64,000 nucleotides of DNA from Liquorilactobacillus uvarum DSM 19971 (GCF_001434935.1 NZ_AZEG01000011.1:1-64000); one strand, 5' to 3'; positions 1 to 9,384 are shown, counted from the first letter of the stretch. The notes: generated by a model not told the origin, from the letters alone. A program made the numbers and translations.

Positions 1-99
1 CAAAATTCGGTTTCTCGTCCTATTTGCTTATACAGAGGCTAGTTATGTCACAGCCTCCTTTCTGTCACCACTGGTACTTTTACCAACAAAACATTTCAA

Positions 100-2844
100 T
101 TATCTAGAACTTCTTTGCTCTTTTTTTAATGAAAGACGATAGATATACATGTGAATATATTTAACAGCCTCTGTAACAATCAGAACAATTGCCCCAGCTA
201 ATATCGGTACACCCCAACCGGCTAACCAACCTGGTGCTGTCGTATGAAAAATCTTCTGCATAAACGGCAGATATATTATTCCAGCTTGTAAAACAAGCAA
301 AATAGCTATAATGTAAAATGCCATTTTATTTTGGAAAAAATAACGTGAAAAAACAGGATGATTGTTGCGCATATTAAAAAGATAAAAAATCTTTCCAAAA
401 ACAATCACATTTAATGTCATTGTACTGCCGACAACTTCTGACATCCCCTGCTTAGTCATTATGTTGTAGGCAATCATGCCCAAACTCGAAATAAGCAGTG
501 AAACATAGGCAATTTCAATCACATCTGTTTTATTCAAGATTCCTTGATTAACCTTACGCGGTCCACGTGTCATTATCCCCTTTTCGGCCGGTTCAAAAAT
601 AAACGCAAATTGAATCGTTAAAGCCGAAACCATATTTATCCACAACAACTGGGTCGGATAGAGCGGCATTGTCTGATCTAATAAAATACTCATGACAACG
701 ATTAACCCTTCTGCAAAACTTGTCGGCAACAGAAAACGGATCGTCTTACGAATGTTATCAAAAATATGGCGCCCTTCTTTTACAGCCGTTAACAACGTCG
801 TAAAATTATCATCCGTTAAAACCATATCAGCTGAACTCTTGGCAACATCAGTCCCTTTGATTCCCATTGCAACACCAATATCTGCTTGTTTTAATGCTGG
901 TGCATCATTGACACCATCCCCCGTCATCGAAACAACATTACCTCTTTGCTGTTGTGCCTTGACAATTTTCAACTTATCACTGGGAGTAGTTCGCGCAAAA
1001 ACGGTATATTTATCAATTTCATTTGCCAACTGTTCCTCAGACATTTTATCTAACTCAGGGCCCGTAATGGCGTTAACATTATCAGCTAGCTTTAACTGCC
1101 TAGCAATCGCCATCGCTGTATTGGGATCATCCCCAGTGATCATCTTGACCTTAATGCCTGCATATCTTAGTTTACGAATAGAAGTTGCTACTTCCTGGCG
1201 TGGCGGGTCAATGATGCCTACCATACCAACTAAATGGAAATTGTCCCCTATGTCTGCCGAGATAATCTCGTCTGTTTCGTCAGACGCAAATTGGTATCCC
1301 AATGCTACCACACGTTTTCCTTGCTTGGTTAATTGCTCCATTTTTTTCAGCCAATTCTGTTTATCAACTTGACTTCCATGTTCTTGCATTTTTTCAAAAA
1401 GAGTTTGCGGTGCTCCCTTGACCATCAGCACCTTTTTATTGTTGAGAAGTGCTAATCGCGCAGAATAACGAAATGCCGAATCAAAGGGCAGCGAATCAAT
1501 TTCTTCAACAACTGGAGCCTCTCCTGTGAATTTATGGAACAGTCCTGTCAATGCCCCATCAGTTGGTTCCCCTGTCAGCACCCACTGCCCCTCTTCTTGA
1601 TGAAAAGAAGCATCAGTTGTCTGACCAGCAATTTGAATTATCCACTTCAATTCATCGCTATTTCTCCATTCAACTTTCTCTCCATCTTCTTTTTGAATCT
1701 GGCCAGTTGCATCGTACCCTACACCCGAAACAGTATATCGTCCATTAGCCGTGATGATATCAGTGACAGTCATTTCGTTTTTAGTCAACGTTCCAGTCTT
1801 ATCTGTATTCACAATATTAACAGCGCCTAATGTCTCAACTGCTGGTAAGGTTTTGACAATGGCTTTTTTTCGGGTCAGTTTACGTGTTCCCATTGCCAGC
1901 ACAACTGACACACTTGCAGGCATGCCTTCTGGCATTGAGCCTACGATCATTGTAATTACGGCTATCAAAAGTGTAGGCAAACTATAAACTTGCAGAAAAG
2001 CTCCCAAAATGAACAATATAACGGCAACAGCAATGATAGCTATGGAAAGTGCCCACCCCAATTTGTTTAAATTTTGCATCAGGGGCGTTGCTTTGCTTTT
2101 TACTTCAACTACATCCTGCTGAATGTGTCCAATTTCTGTTTCTGTACCTGTGGCTACAACGATTCCTACGCCTGAACCGTTGGTAACCGAAGTCGAGGCA
2201 AAAGCCATATTAGTTCGTTCAGCCAATGGCAGTCCATCCACATTAATTGCATCTTCAGTTTTGGTAACCGAATCTGTCTCACCAGTTAAATTCGATTCCT
2301 GAATTTTCATATTGTCTGCTGAAATCAAGCGCAAATCAGCAGGAACTGCATCTCCAGCTTCAAGATGTATGACATCACCAATCACAACCTGCTTTGAAGG
2401 TAGTTCAAGCTTATGTCCATCTCGAATGACATAACATTCAGAAACCAGAAGCTCCTTAATTTTATTGAGCGCATTATCTGCTGAAACTTCTTGAAAAAAG
2501 CCAACCAACGCGTTTGCAATAATTACAGCACCGATAACAATCGAATCTGGATAATGTTGCAGGAAAAGGGTAACAGCAGCCGTTGCAGCTAAAATATACG
2601 TGATGCTATTATTGAATTGTCTAAAAAAGAGCATCCAATTCGAAGTCTTTTTAGAAACCAATTCATTTTTACCGTTTTCCTTAAGCCTGCGTTCAGCTTC
2701 TTCATTGGTCAACCCTTGGCTTAAATCTGTCTTGAACTTTTTCTCAAGTTCTTCGGATTTATTTTTCCAAAGCTGCTGTCTAGGTCCAGAATCATCGCTG
2801 TCTTCGCTTGTACCCATTAAATTTGTTTGCTTTTCTTCTTGCAT
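100..2844 (-). CDS. P-type cation-transporting ATPase (P2-like)
   Basis: ATP-driven membrane cation pump of 914 aa, a normal length for P2 ATPases. Visible in order: N-terminal cation-ATPase domain (about 28-95), first membrane hairpin (about 75-120), actuator loop with TGET (187-190), M4 with PEGMP (305-309), phosphorylation motif DKTGT (Asp348), nucleotide domain, hinge TGDGVNDAP, and a six-helix C-terminal membrane domain. The M6 site that reads N-x-x-T-D in SERCA-type Ca2+ pumps reads N-M-V-S-A here, so the usual Ca2+-coordinating Asp is absent and the ion cannot be named. The start has AAAAGGATGG just upstream. It is transcribed alone. High confidence for family, low for substrate. Confidence 0.9.
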   Translation of the reverse strand: MQEEKQTNLMGTSEDSDDSGPRQQLWKNKSEELEKKFKTDLSQGLTNEEAERRLKENGKNELVSKKTSNWMLFFRQFNNSITYILAATAAVTLFLQHYPDSIVIGAVIIANALVGFFQEVSADNALNKIKELLVSECYVIRDGHKLELPSKQVVIGDVIHLEAGDAVPADLRLISADNMKIQESNLTGETDSVTKTEDAINVDGLPLAERTNMAFASTSVTNGSGVGIVVATGTETEIGHIQQDVVEVKSKATPLMQNLNKLGWALSIAIIAVAVILFILGAFLQVYSLPTLLIAVITMIVGSMPEGMPASVSVVLAMGTRKLTRKKAIVKTLPAVETLGAVNIVNTDKTGTLTKNEMTVTDIITANGRYTVSGVGYDATGQIQKEDGEKVEWRNSDELKWIIQIAGQTTDASFHQEEGQWVLTGEPTDGALTGLFHKFTGEAPVVEEIDSLPFDSAFRYSARLALLNNKKVLMVKGAPQTLFEKMQEHGSQVDKQNWLKKMEQLTKQGKRVVALGYQFASDETDEIISADIGDNFHLVGMVGIIDPPRQEVATSIRKLRYAGIKVKMITGDDPNTAMAIARQLKLADNVNAITGPELDKMSEEQLANEIDKYTVFARTTPSDKLKIVKAQQQRGNVVSMTGDGVNDAPALKQADIGVAMGIKGTDVAKSSADMVLTDDNFTTLLTAVKEGRHIFDNIRKTIRFLLPTSFAEGLIVVMSILLDQTMPLYPTQLLWINMVSALTIQFAFIFEPAEKGIMTRGPRKVNQGILNKTDVIEIAYVSLLISSLGMIAYNIMTKQGMSEVVGSTMTLNVIVFGKIFYLFNMRNNHPVFSRYFFQNKMAFYIIAILLVLQAGIIYLPFMQKIFHTTAPGWLAGWGVPILAGAIVLIVTEAVKYIHMYIYRLSLKKEQRSSR

Positions 2845-3155
2845 AAAAAACCATCCTTTTTATCCTTATAGTGTTTTTATCGATCAGGTATATGATACGC
2901 TATTCTTTTACACTTATCGTTTCGCATCTCTGCCAAATCCTTTCTTTTGCTAAAACCTGCGTATTTAAAAAAAAGTGAAATATGTAACTATATTATAACT
3001 TAACACGCTATGGAATGAGAATTTTTTTGGCTTACAAAAATTGAACATCAGCTGACATCAGCTTAGTTTAGTTGAATCTAATACATTTTTGTTAAATAAT
3101 AATCTAGTGGCTCTTTCCAGAACCACTAAATAAATAAAGGATGGTCACTTATTTT
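2845..3155. other. Divergent intergenic region
   Basis: AT-rich gap between the divergently transcribed ATPase and MFS genes, presumably holding both promoters. A short direct repeat (CATCAGCT, twice, near 3050-3063) is the only structure I noticed. No ORF, RNA fold or recognised operator is convincing. Confidence 0.4.
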
Positions 3156-4595
3156 ATGAAAAACAAGGCACGAATTTGGATTATGGTTGCAATTTTTATT
3201 GCAACTTTTATGACCTCTGTGGAGATAACCATCGTTACCACTGCACTTCCTTCAATCATAAGTGAACTACATGGACTTGCTTATCAAAGTTGGATCATGA
3301 GCACTTATTTGCTAACGACTGCCATCACAACTCCAATCTATGGCAAACTAGCAGACAGTTGGGGACGAAAAAAGGTCTTTCAAATTGGAGTAATCTTTTT
3401 CACTTTAGGCTCATTTTTAAGCGGCCTATCTCCCTCGATCTTTTTCTTGATTTTAGCACGTGCCTTGCAAGGGTTAGGCGCAGGTTCGATTATTTCTTTA
3501 ACCTTCACTATTATCGCTGACATGTACTCTTTCCAAGAACGCGCTAAAATTATGGCTTTCAATAATACTGCATGGGGGCTTTCCGCCCTGCTTGGTCCTC
3601 TACTTGGAGGTTTTCTAGTTGATACACTTAGCTGGCATTGGGTCTTTTTTGTCAATGTCCCACTTGGTGTCCTTGTCTTTTTAGTTATTACTTTTAAATA
3701 TACAGAAACCCTAGCAGTTAAAACTGATTTGCACATTGATTGGTATGGTATATGCTGGCTTGCTATTTCATTGTTTTCTCTACTGATAGGTATTCAAAAA
3801 ATTGATGATAACATATGGCTTGCGGCCATTTTATTTATTACTTCGTTACTAAGCTTTTTTCTCCTTTTTAAGCAGGAAAAAAGAGTTTCTGATCCGCTGA
3901 TCCCATTTAAAATATTTACGAATCCCACTTTTTCAATTCAAGTTATCACTTCTACGCTTTTAAGTGGAATTCTTATCGGCTATCAAATATATTTTCCTAT
4001 TTGGCTGCAGTCCCTTTACCGCGTTCCGGCCACAGTATCTGGTCTTGTCGTTACTTCTAGTTCTGTTATGTGGCTATTCGCTTCGTTTCTTGTCGGTAGG
4101 CTGCTGAAAAAATTCTCGCCTAAAAACATTATTTTGACTGTTGTTTCAGTTCAATTTCTTTCATACTTTACATTGCTTTTTATTAACTCTTCATTCCCAT
4201 ATTGGGGATTTTACATCATTGCTGCAATCAGTGGATTCGGTATGGGAATCGTAATTAGTGTAAATATCATGCTTAGCCAGCATCTTGTTAGTAAAAAATT
4301 GTTAGGATCTGCAACTGCCATCATCACTTTAGGCCGAACCCTTGGTCAGACCCTGATGATTGGCATTTACGGTGCCATCTTGAATCTATTTATCAGGCTG
4401 CAACTACATGGTATAAAATTTTCAGCAATCAATAAATTCATCAGTTCAACCAATAAGATCGATGCCTATTCCCAAAAAATATTTACCCCAATCATTCTTA
4501 ATTCATTGCATGCTGTCTTTGGGGTTGTTAACCTGTTGTTCATCATTATTTTATTGGTAAACATACTAGACCCTAACAAAAAAATTATTCGCTAG
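3156..4595 (+). CDS. MFS drug:H+ antiporter (DHA2, EmrB/QacA type)
   Basis: Predicted 14-helix proton-driven multidrug exporter, 479 aa, the usual size for DHA2. Motif A-like GKLADSWGRKKVF follows helix 2. ARALQGLGAGSIISL is the helix-4 motif, and GPLLGGFLVD resembles the antiporter motif C. The start at 3156 (MKNKARIW) is preferred because AAAGGATGG lies about 10-15 nt upstream; the ATG at 3141 lies inside that Shine-Dalgarno and has none of its own. It is monocistronic and divergent from the ATPase. The substrate cannot be read from the sequence. Confidence 0.87.
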   Translation: MKNKARIWIMVAIFIATFMTSVEITIVTTALPSIISELHGLAYQSWIMSTYLLTTAITTPIYGKLADSWGRKKVFQIGVIFFTLGSFLSGLSPSIFFLILARALQGLGAGSIISLTFTIIADMYSFQERAKIMAFNNTAWGLSALLGPLLGGFLVDTLSWHWVFFVNVPLGVLVFLVITFKYTETLAVKTDLHIDWYGICWLAISLFSLLIGIQKIDDNIWLAAILFITSLLSFFLLFKQEKRVSDPLIPFKIFTNPTFSIQVITSTLLSGILIGYQIYFPIWLQSLYRVPATVSGLVVTSSSVMWLFASFLVGRLLKKFSPKNIILTVVSVQFLSYFTLLFINSSFPYWGFYIIAAISGFGMGIVISVNIMLSQHLVSKKLLGSATAIITLGRTLGQTLMIGIYGAILNLFIRLQLHGIKFSAINKFISSTNKIDAYSQKIFTPIILNSLHAVFGVVNLLFIIILLVNILDPNKKIIR

Positions 4596-4825
4596 ACCGC
4601 ACATCTGCGCCTTTATACTTGCAAACAGCAATTCCTAATAATCTTTACCAACTCGTTACATGCAAAACATAACATTATTACATTTGCATACTATACTTAA
4701 CATGTGGGACAGCATAATGCAGGAATTTTAATTTCCATTTAACATATCACTCTCTGTATTGTATTATAATGTCAGTTTGCTAAAAATATTCAAGTCGAAA
4801 AAGGCTCACATTTAAGGAGTTAGTT

Positions 4826-5530
4826 ATGTTAAAACATACTTTAATTTTTGGTCATCGTGGTTATCCGCAAAAATTTCCTGAAAATTCACTCGCCGGTTTC
4901 AGATATAGTATTCAGCATCAGATCGATGGTCTTGAATTTGACGTCCATTTAACTAAAGATAGTGTCCCGGTAATTATTCATGATGAAACGATTGACCGCA
5001 CAACTGACGGTAGTGGAGAGGTAAATTCCTATACCTTTGCTGAGTTGCGTCAATTCAAGCTAAGAAATGCTGAGCCAATTCCAAGTTTGGCTGAAATTTT
5101 AAACCTTGCTGCCTATCAAGCGGTGCACCTCAACCTAGAATTCAAAACTGATAAAAAACACTATGCTCATATTGAAAAGATAGTTTTAAAAATGATTAGA
5201 GAGAGTGATCTTAAGTTTCCTGTCATCTTCTCCTCATTCAATCTTGAAACCTTGAAAATCTGTCATCAGCTGGACCCTAGCCAACAGTACTGCTGGCTGA
5301 CGGAAAGACAGGTACCTGATGCTGAAAAATTTGTTAAAGAAACAGGTTTAGCAGGATTACATTTACAACATTATCAGCAAGTAAATGTTCCACAGCGTTT
5401 ATGGACTATAGATGACGAAAACTCCGCGCGCAGCTTATTTGAAGCCGGTGTCGACGGTCTGATTACTGATAATTTTGAGCAAATGAAATTGCTTCAGAAG
5501 CAACTTTTCTCCTCACAGAAAGCTATTTAA
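4826..5530 (+). CDS. Glycerophosphodiester phosphodiesterase
   Basis: Cytosolic-type GDPD of 234 aa that would hydrolyse glycerophosphodiesters to glycerol-3-phosphate and an alcohol. The N-terminal GHRGYPQKFPEN carries the catalytic His and metal-binding Glu-Asn, followed by GLEFDVHLTKDSVPVIIHDETIDRTT with the metal Glu/Asp and second catalytic His. The C-terminal VDGLITDNFEQM is the typical barrel end. There is no signal peptide. AAGGAG precedes the ATG. It ends before a strong hairpin shared with the convergent pyruvate oxidase gene. It may recycle phospholipid or teichoic-acid glycerophosphate. Confidence 0.9.
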   Translation: MLKHTLIFGHRGYPQKFPENSLAGFRYSIQHQIDGLEFDVHLTKDSVPVIIHDETIDRTTDGSGEVNSYTFAELRQFKLRNAEPIPSLAEILNLAAYQAVHLNLEFKTDKKHYAHIEKIVLKMIRESDLKFPVIFSSFNLETLKICHQLDPSQQYCWLTERQVPDAEKFVKETGLAGLHLQHYQQVNVPQRLWTIDDENSARSLFEAGVDGLITDNFEQMKLLQKQLFSSQKAI

Positions 5531-5581
5531 CTTACCTTTAAACATCTTTTTTGAACACAATCTAAAACTAAATTAAAAAAT

Positions 5582-5628
5582 AAAGAGGGACCTGTATCAA
5601 AAGTTAAACTTGATCTAGGTCCCTCTTT
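5582..5628. terminator. Bidirectional terminator, dispersed hairpin copy 1
   Basis: AAAGAGGGACCT pairs with AGGTCCCTCTTT around an inner arm with TATCAAAAGTT and AACTTGATCT. It lies between convergent genes and has A/T tracts on both sides, so it can terminate both. The inner core recurs at about 12.6, 32.0, 51.0 and 53.3 kb. Confidence 0.85.
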
Positions 5629-5696
5629 GAATATACATCTATTTCATAAGTTTGAAAGTCAAAATTCTCAGTTGTGTACATACAGTCTCATTGCCA

Positions 5697-7448
5697 TTAA
5701 CCCTGCTCTTTCAGAATTTGACTGAATGCTGGCTGAGTTTTTTCATCAACATTATAACGTTTGCGGTAGTCATCTATGGTTTGTGTATCAAAAACATCTG
5801 GATCAACTTGCACAAAACTTGTATCGATAGGATCTACATTTTTTATCTTTGCATCAAGCACAATCGGCAAATTATTTCCTTTTTTCTGAAGCTCATCAAT
5901 TTTTTTCATCGCGTCATTCAATTCTTGAAGATTAGTAACTTTGAAACCGATCGCTCCCATATCTTCAGCCATACGTGCCCAGTCAGCACCTAGCAGATCA
6001 ATACCATACAAAGCTTGACCACTCATTAGTTTCTCATGTTGAATGAATCCAAAAGAATTGTTTTCCAGAACAACATTAACTATTGGTAAATGATATTTAA
6101 CTTCCGTCAATAAATCTGGCATTACCATCGCGTAACCCCCGTCACCAGAAATCGTCCATGTTTGCCGCTTAGGAAAACTTAACTTACCCGCAAGTCCAGC
6201 TGGTAACCCGAATCCCATCGTCCCATACCATGGAGACATCGTCATTCTTTGCTGCTTGTTCAATGGCAACTGACGAATAGACCATTCTGTATTATTTCCC
6301 ACATCCAATCCAAAAATCGCATCGTCAGCTGCATTTTCCCGAATAGCTTTAATCACTCCTTCAGCAGCCAAGCCTTCACTATCATCCGCTGCCAAGCTTT
6401 CCAACCACTTATCCCAATTTTTCTTATTAATCTGGGCTGCTTTCAAGAATTTATTAGATTCAACACTATAGTCGGACTTTAACAATTCTACAAAGAATAA
6501 TTTTGCATCAGACAAAACCGTCAGATCCGCATCACGTTGTTTACCCAGATCTGCTAAATTATTATTTACCTGAATAAACTTGATGTTTTGTGGTAAAAAC
6601 CTTGCAAAAGGATAATTAGTTCCGACAAATAAAACCAAATCTGCGGCTTGCGAAACTTCAAAACCCGGTTTTGTTCCTAGACGACCGCGCGAACCCATAA
6701 AGTTAGGGTGATCAGTTGGAATGGCCCCTGTAGCCGGTACTGTTGTAAGAACTGGAAGACTGAATTTTTCAGAAACCTTAATAATTTCATCTCTTGCATT
6801 CATTGCTCCTCTTCCAACCCAAAGAATCGGATGTTCAGCCTCTTTCAGTGCTTTGACAACTTCATCAATATCGCGTTGCTGCGGTACTACTTGTGTACTA
6901 ATAGCTCGAATAGGTTTGGTTTTAAAACCTTTAAAATCAATTTTCTGTCCAGATAAATCATCAGGAACAATAACTACTGAAACTGAATGGTTAGCATATG
7001 CTGAGCGAATAGCCTCATCAACAACGTAAGGTATTTGTTCGGCACTCACAACCTGTTTGTGAAAATCTGCAACATCTGCAAAAATAGGATCTTGATTCAT
7101 TTCCTGAAAGAAGTTTGTGTTCATTACACCAGTTGAGGATTGACCAACTAATGCCAACACGGGTATATGATCCATTTTTGCATCATAGAGGCCATTCAAT
7201 AAATGAACTGCTCCTGGACCAGCCGAACCAAAACTTACACCAATTTTTCCTGTTAATTTAGCATCTGCTGCCGCTGCCAAAGCTCCGATTTCCTCATGCC
7301 TTACCTGAATATACTTTAATTTTTCTTTTTCTTTATAGAAACCATCAACCGTATTATTGATCGAATCTGCTGTAATTCCATAAATATGGTCAACCTTCCA
7401 ATCAAGAAGAACTTTAGCAAGTGCTTGTCCCGCAATCATTTTTGTCAT
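5697..7448 (-). CDS. pox: Pyruvate oxidase
   Basis: TPP/FAD enzyme converting pyruvate, phosphate and O2 to acetyl phosphate, CO2 and H2O2. Product 583 aa, normal length. An N-terminal TPP-PYR domain with catalytic Glu in VRHEEIGALAAAADAKLTG, a central FAD-binding domain, and a C-terminal TPP-PP domain with GDGGYAMVMPDLLTEV are visible. The start at 7448 (MTKMIAGQ) has AAAGGAG 9 nt upstream; in-frame codons further upstream lie in the promoter. A promoter-like TTGTAG-N17-TATATT sits upstream, with a dyad (7463-7489) below it that also occurs before two other redox genes. It is divergent from an Rrf2 regulator. Other TPP oxidases are possible but less likely. Confidence 0.92.
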   Translation of the reverse strand: MTKMIAGQALAKVLLDWKVDHIYGITADSINNTVDGFYKEKEKLKYIQVRHEEIGALAAAADAKLTGKIGVSFGSAGPGAVHLLNGLYDAKMDHIPVLALVGQSSTGVMNTNFFQEMNQDPIFADVADFHKQVVSAEQIPYVVDEAIRSAYANHSVSVVIVPDDLSGQKIDFKGFKTKPIRAISTQVVPQQRDIDEVVKALKEAEHPILWVGRGAMNARDEIIKVSEKFSLPVLTTVPATGAIPTDHPNFMGSRGRLGTKPGFEVSQAADLVLFVGTNYPFARFLPQNIKFIQVNNNLADLGKQRDADLTVLSDAKLFFVELLKSDYSVESNKFLKAAQINKKNWDKWLESLAADDSEGLAAEGVIKAIRENAADDAIFGLDVGNNTEWSIRQLPLNKQQRMTMSPWYGTMGFGLPAGLAGKLSFPKRQTWTISGDGGYAMVMPDLLTEVKYHLPIVNVVLENNSFGFIQHEKLMSGQALYGIDLLGADWARMAEDMGAIGFKVTNLQELNDAMKKIDELQKKGNNLPIVLDAKIKNVDPIDTSFVQVDPDVFDTQTIDDYRKRYNVDEKTQPAFSQILKEQG

Positions 7449-7462
7449 ATTAACCCGCTCCT

Positions 7463-7489
7463 TTAATGTTACTTTTTTTATCACAACAA
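7463..7489 (-). promoter_or_regulatory. Probable Rrf2-type operator of pox (site C)
   Basis: On the minus strand this reads TTGTTGTGA-N9-TAACATTAA, directly below the -10 and overlapping the Shine-Dalgarno. The right arm TAACATTAA is identical to the nitroreductase site at 32848-32874 and matches 6 of 9 bases of the perfect dyad at 52319-52345. The left arm is degenerate. Function is inferred. Confidence 0.5.
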
Positions 7490-7593
7490 CAATATAGCAC
7501 TTTAAAGTATTAACTACAACATTAAAATTCATTTTTCTCAAATTTTATGCTATTATTACATTAAATGTCACATCTTAAGAGAGGAGCAATAAA

Positions 7594-8046
7594 ATGGCTA
7601 ACAATCGTTTAAGTGATCTGGTCCATATTCTCGTATATGTTCAAATGCATTCACACAATAAATTAACCAGTGATTTAATTGCTAGTAGTTTGAACACCAA
7701 TCCGAGCTTGGCACGCAGAATGATGAGTCAGTTGAAAAAAGCCTCGTTATTAGAAACTACTCAGGGAACGGCTTCACCCAAATTAAGTCGTTCACCTGTG
7801 AAAATTACTATTTTTGATGTTTATATGGCTACATTGCCTGAAGCGCCTTTGCTAAAAGTAGATAAAAATACTTCAAAAGATTGTGCTGTTGGACATGCAT
7901 TGCCAAAAGTTCTTAACAAGTACTACCTCGATATCCAGAGTACAGCGGAAGCAAAAATGCGCAAAATTACCATTCAAGACGTCATTAACGACGTAAAAAT
8001 GGACATTGAACACCATGAAAAAGAAACTACAATGTTAAACTCTTAA
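7594..8046 (+). CDS. Rrf2 family transcriptional regulator
   Basis: Winged-helix DNA-binding regulator of 150 aa. The N-terminal region (about 1-60) has the Rrf2 recognition pattern SDLVHILVYVQ...LTSDLIASSLNTNPSLARRMMSQLKKA, then the wing (GTASPKLSRSPVKIT) and a C-terminal helix region. Only one Cys is visible (KDCAVG), so the three-Cys [2Fe-2S] site of IscR/NsrR is absent. Shine-Dalgarno GAGAGGAGC precedes the ATG. It is divergent from pyruvate oxidase, and a dyad shared with two other redox genes lies between them, so it probably controls pox and perhaps that set. A broken paralogue lies at 51031-51322. Confidence 0.88.
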   Translation: MANNRLSDLVHILVYVQMHSHNKLTSDLIASSLNTNPSLARRMMSQLKKASLLETTQGTASPKLSRSPVKITIFDVYMATLPEAPLLKVDKNTSKDCAVGHALPKVLNKYYLDIQSTAEAKMRKITIQDVINDVKMDIEHHEKETTMLNS

Positions 8047-8075
8047 TATTCAAGACAATTTTTTTAATAAAACCA

Positions 8076-8104
8076 TTGACAATTACTAACCATTTTTCTA
8101 TACT
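8076..8104 (+). promoter_or_regulatory. Promoter of the Trp-leader/ABC operon
   Basis: TTGACA (8076-8081), 17-nt spacer, TATACT (8099-8104). This is an excellent sigma-A promoter that would start transcription near 8111, just ahead of the leader peptide. Confidence 0.8.
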
Positions 8105-8136
8105 TGCACTAATAAGTTTTAGGAAGGACGAGTAAA

Positions 8137-8199
8137 ATGCGAAAGTTTGAATCTGTCAATTTAAATAGTTCTTGGCAAAGCCGGCACTGCTGGTTGTAA
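8137..8199 (+). CDS. Trp-containing leader peptide
   Basis: A 20-residue ORF behind a good Shine-Dalgarno (AGGAAGG, 8121-8127). It begins MRKFES and ends SSWQSRHCWL, with Trp at positions 13 and 19, rare for so short a peptide. It is followed after about 100 nt by an intrinsic terminator and then a predicted tryptophan ABC transporter. Ribosome stalling at the Trp codons would alter folding of the downstream RNA. GGCAAACAG near 8222-8230 can pair with the 3' terminator arm CTGGTTTGCC, giving a plausible antiterminator. Two Trp codons are suggestive rather than conclusive. Confidence 0.65.
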   Translation: MRKFESVNLNSSWQSRHCWL

Positions 8200-8303
8200 T
8201 TCGTTGTTACGGATGCAATCTGGCAAACAGTTTGTATCTGTGCCGACTAACTTTCGTATTGTACGAAGTCTGCATGGGTCTAATACAGCAGGCTTCGGTT
8301 TCT

Positions 8304-8338
8304 AAGGGCAAACCAAAGCTGCTGGTTTGCCCTTTTTC
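8304..8338 (+). terminator. Attenuator terminator before trpXYZ-like operon
   Basis: AAGGGCAAACC pairs with GGTTTGCCCTT (8 nt loop) and is followed by a T-rich tract. It lies between the leader peptide and the first structural gene, so it must be conditional for the operon to be expressed. Confidence 0.85.
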
Positions 8339-8379
8339 TTTTGCCCTACTTTATATTAATACTATCTGGAGGAATCAAA

Positions 8380-9384
8380 ATGAAAAGAATGTACACATTA
8401 ATTGCAGCACTTGCGGCATTTCTAATCTTTGCTTTTTTTGCAACTAGCAAAAATGACAATGCTAGTTCATCGAAAAACAAAATCCCCACAGTTGGAATTT
8501 TGCAATTGGTAACTCACCCAGCGCTTGATCAAATTCATCGCGGTTTTGTAGCAGGGCTCAAAGAATATGGTTATACACCAGGCAAAAATATCAAAATTGA
8601 TTTTCAAAACGCTCAAGGAGATCAAAGCAATCTAAAAACCATGAGCACTAAGTTTGCCAACGAAAACGTTGATTTGATGGCTGGAATTGCGACTCCTGCG
8701 GCTCAGGCTCTAGCTAACGCCGCAAACAAAAAAACTCCTGTCATCTTAGCCGGTATTACTGATCCAGTCGGTGGAGGTTTAGTTGATTCTGATAAACATC
8801 CCGGTGGCAATATCACCGGTACTTCAGGTGAATCACCTCTAAAAGAGCAATTAGATCTCCTCAGAAAAATACTTCCTAATGCTAAAACAGTTGGAATCAT
8901 TTATACTTCTTCAGATCATGGTGGACAGTACAATGCAAAAAAATTCGCCAAAATTTGTAAACAACAGGGCATCAATTACAAGCTTTATACGATTTCCAGC
9001 ACAAATGATATGCAGCAAGTTGCCGAACAAGCTGTTTCTCAAGTTGATGCTATCTATGCACCGCAAGATAATGGTATCGCCTCAGCAATGAAAACACTGG
9101 TAAATGTTGCTAATCAAGCAAAAATTCCCGTAATTCCTTCTGCCGATACAATGGTTAAGGACGGCGGCTTGGCATCATATGCTATAAGCCAGTATGACTT
9201 AGGTAAAGTTGCTGGTGAAATGGCTGGTCAGGTTCTGCGTGGACGTAAAACAGCCAACTTCCCTGTAGCATACATTACTAAGGGCAAATATGTTATTAAT
9301 CAAAAAGAAGCCAAAATATTAGGTATCCAACTACCGCAAAGTATCGTTGAACAAGCCGAAAAAGAGGGGGAAGTTTTTAAATGA
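8380..9384 (+). CDS. trpX: ABC transporter substrate-binding protein (TrpX-like)
   Basis: Extracytoplasmic solute-binding protein of 334 aa, ABC_sub_bind family, which in lactic acid bacteria is linked to tryptophan uptake. The N-terminal hydrophobic stretch YTLIAALAAFLIFAFFA has no lipobox Cys, so it is probably an uncleaved anchor or non-lipoprotein signal. The two-lobe periplasmic fold follows, with VGILQLVTHPALDQIHRGF and a conserved AGITDPVGGGLV segment. The ATG at 8380 has GGAGG 8 nt upstream; the upstream in-frame TTG has no Shine-Dalgarno. It overlaps the permease gene by 4 nt. The Trp leader supports tryptophan as substrate. Confidence 0.85.
   Translation: MKRMYTLIAALAAFLIFAFFATSKNDNASSSKNKIPTVGILQLVTHPALDQIHRGFVAGLKEYGYTPGKNIKIDFQNAQGDQSNLKTMSTKFANENVDLMAGIATPAAQALANAANKKTPVILAGITDPVGGGLVDSDKHPGGNITGTSGESPLKEQLDLLRKILPNAKTVGIIYTSSDHGGQYNAKKFAKICKQQGINYKLYTISSTNDMQQVAEQAVSQVDAIYAPQDNGIASAMKTLVNVANQAKIPVIPSADTMVKDGGLASYAISQYDLGKVAGEMAGQVLRGRKTANFPVAYITKGKYVINQKEAKILGIQLPQSIVEQAEKEGEVFK

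Noticed and set aside
692-1987. Several 60-226 codon plus-strand ORFs opposite the P-type ATPase
   Set aside because: Antisense shadows of the ATPase coding frame; codon pattern and lack of start signals argue against real genes.
5577-5630. Considered as a riboswitch or small RNA
   Set aside because: The hairpin lies between convergent gene ends and belongs to the terminator/repeat family.
7556-7570. TTACATTAAATGTCA as the operator of the Rrf2 gene itself
   Set aside because: A short palindrome in AT-rich DNA, unlike the 9-9-9 dyad; kept only as a weak possibility.
8172-8447. 91-codon plus-strand ORF overlapping the Trp leader region
   Set aside because: It runs through the terminator hairpin and the start of trpX, with no Shine-Dalgarno at its start. 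The short leader ORF explains the region better.
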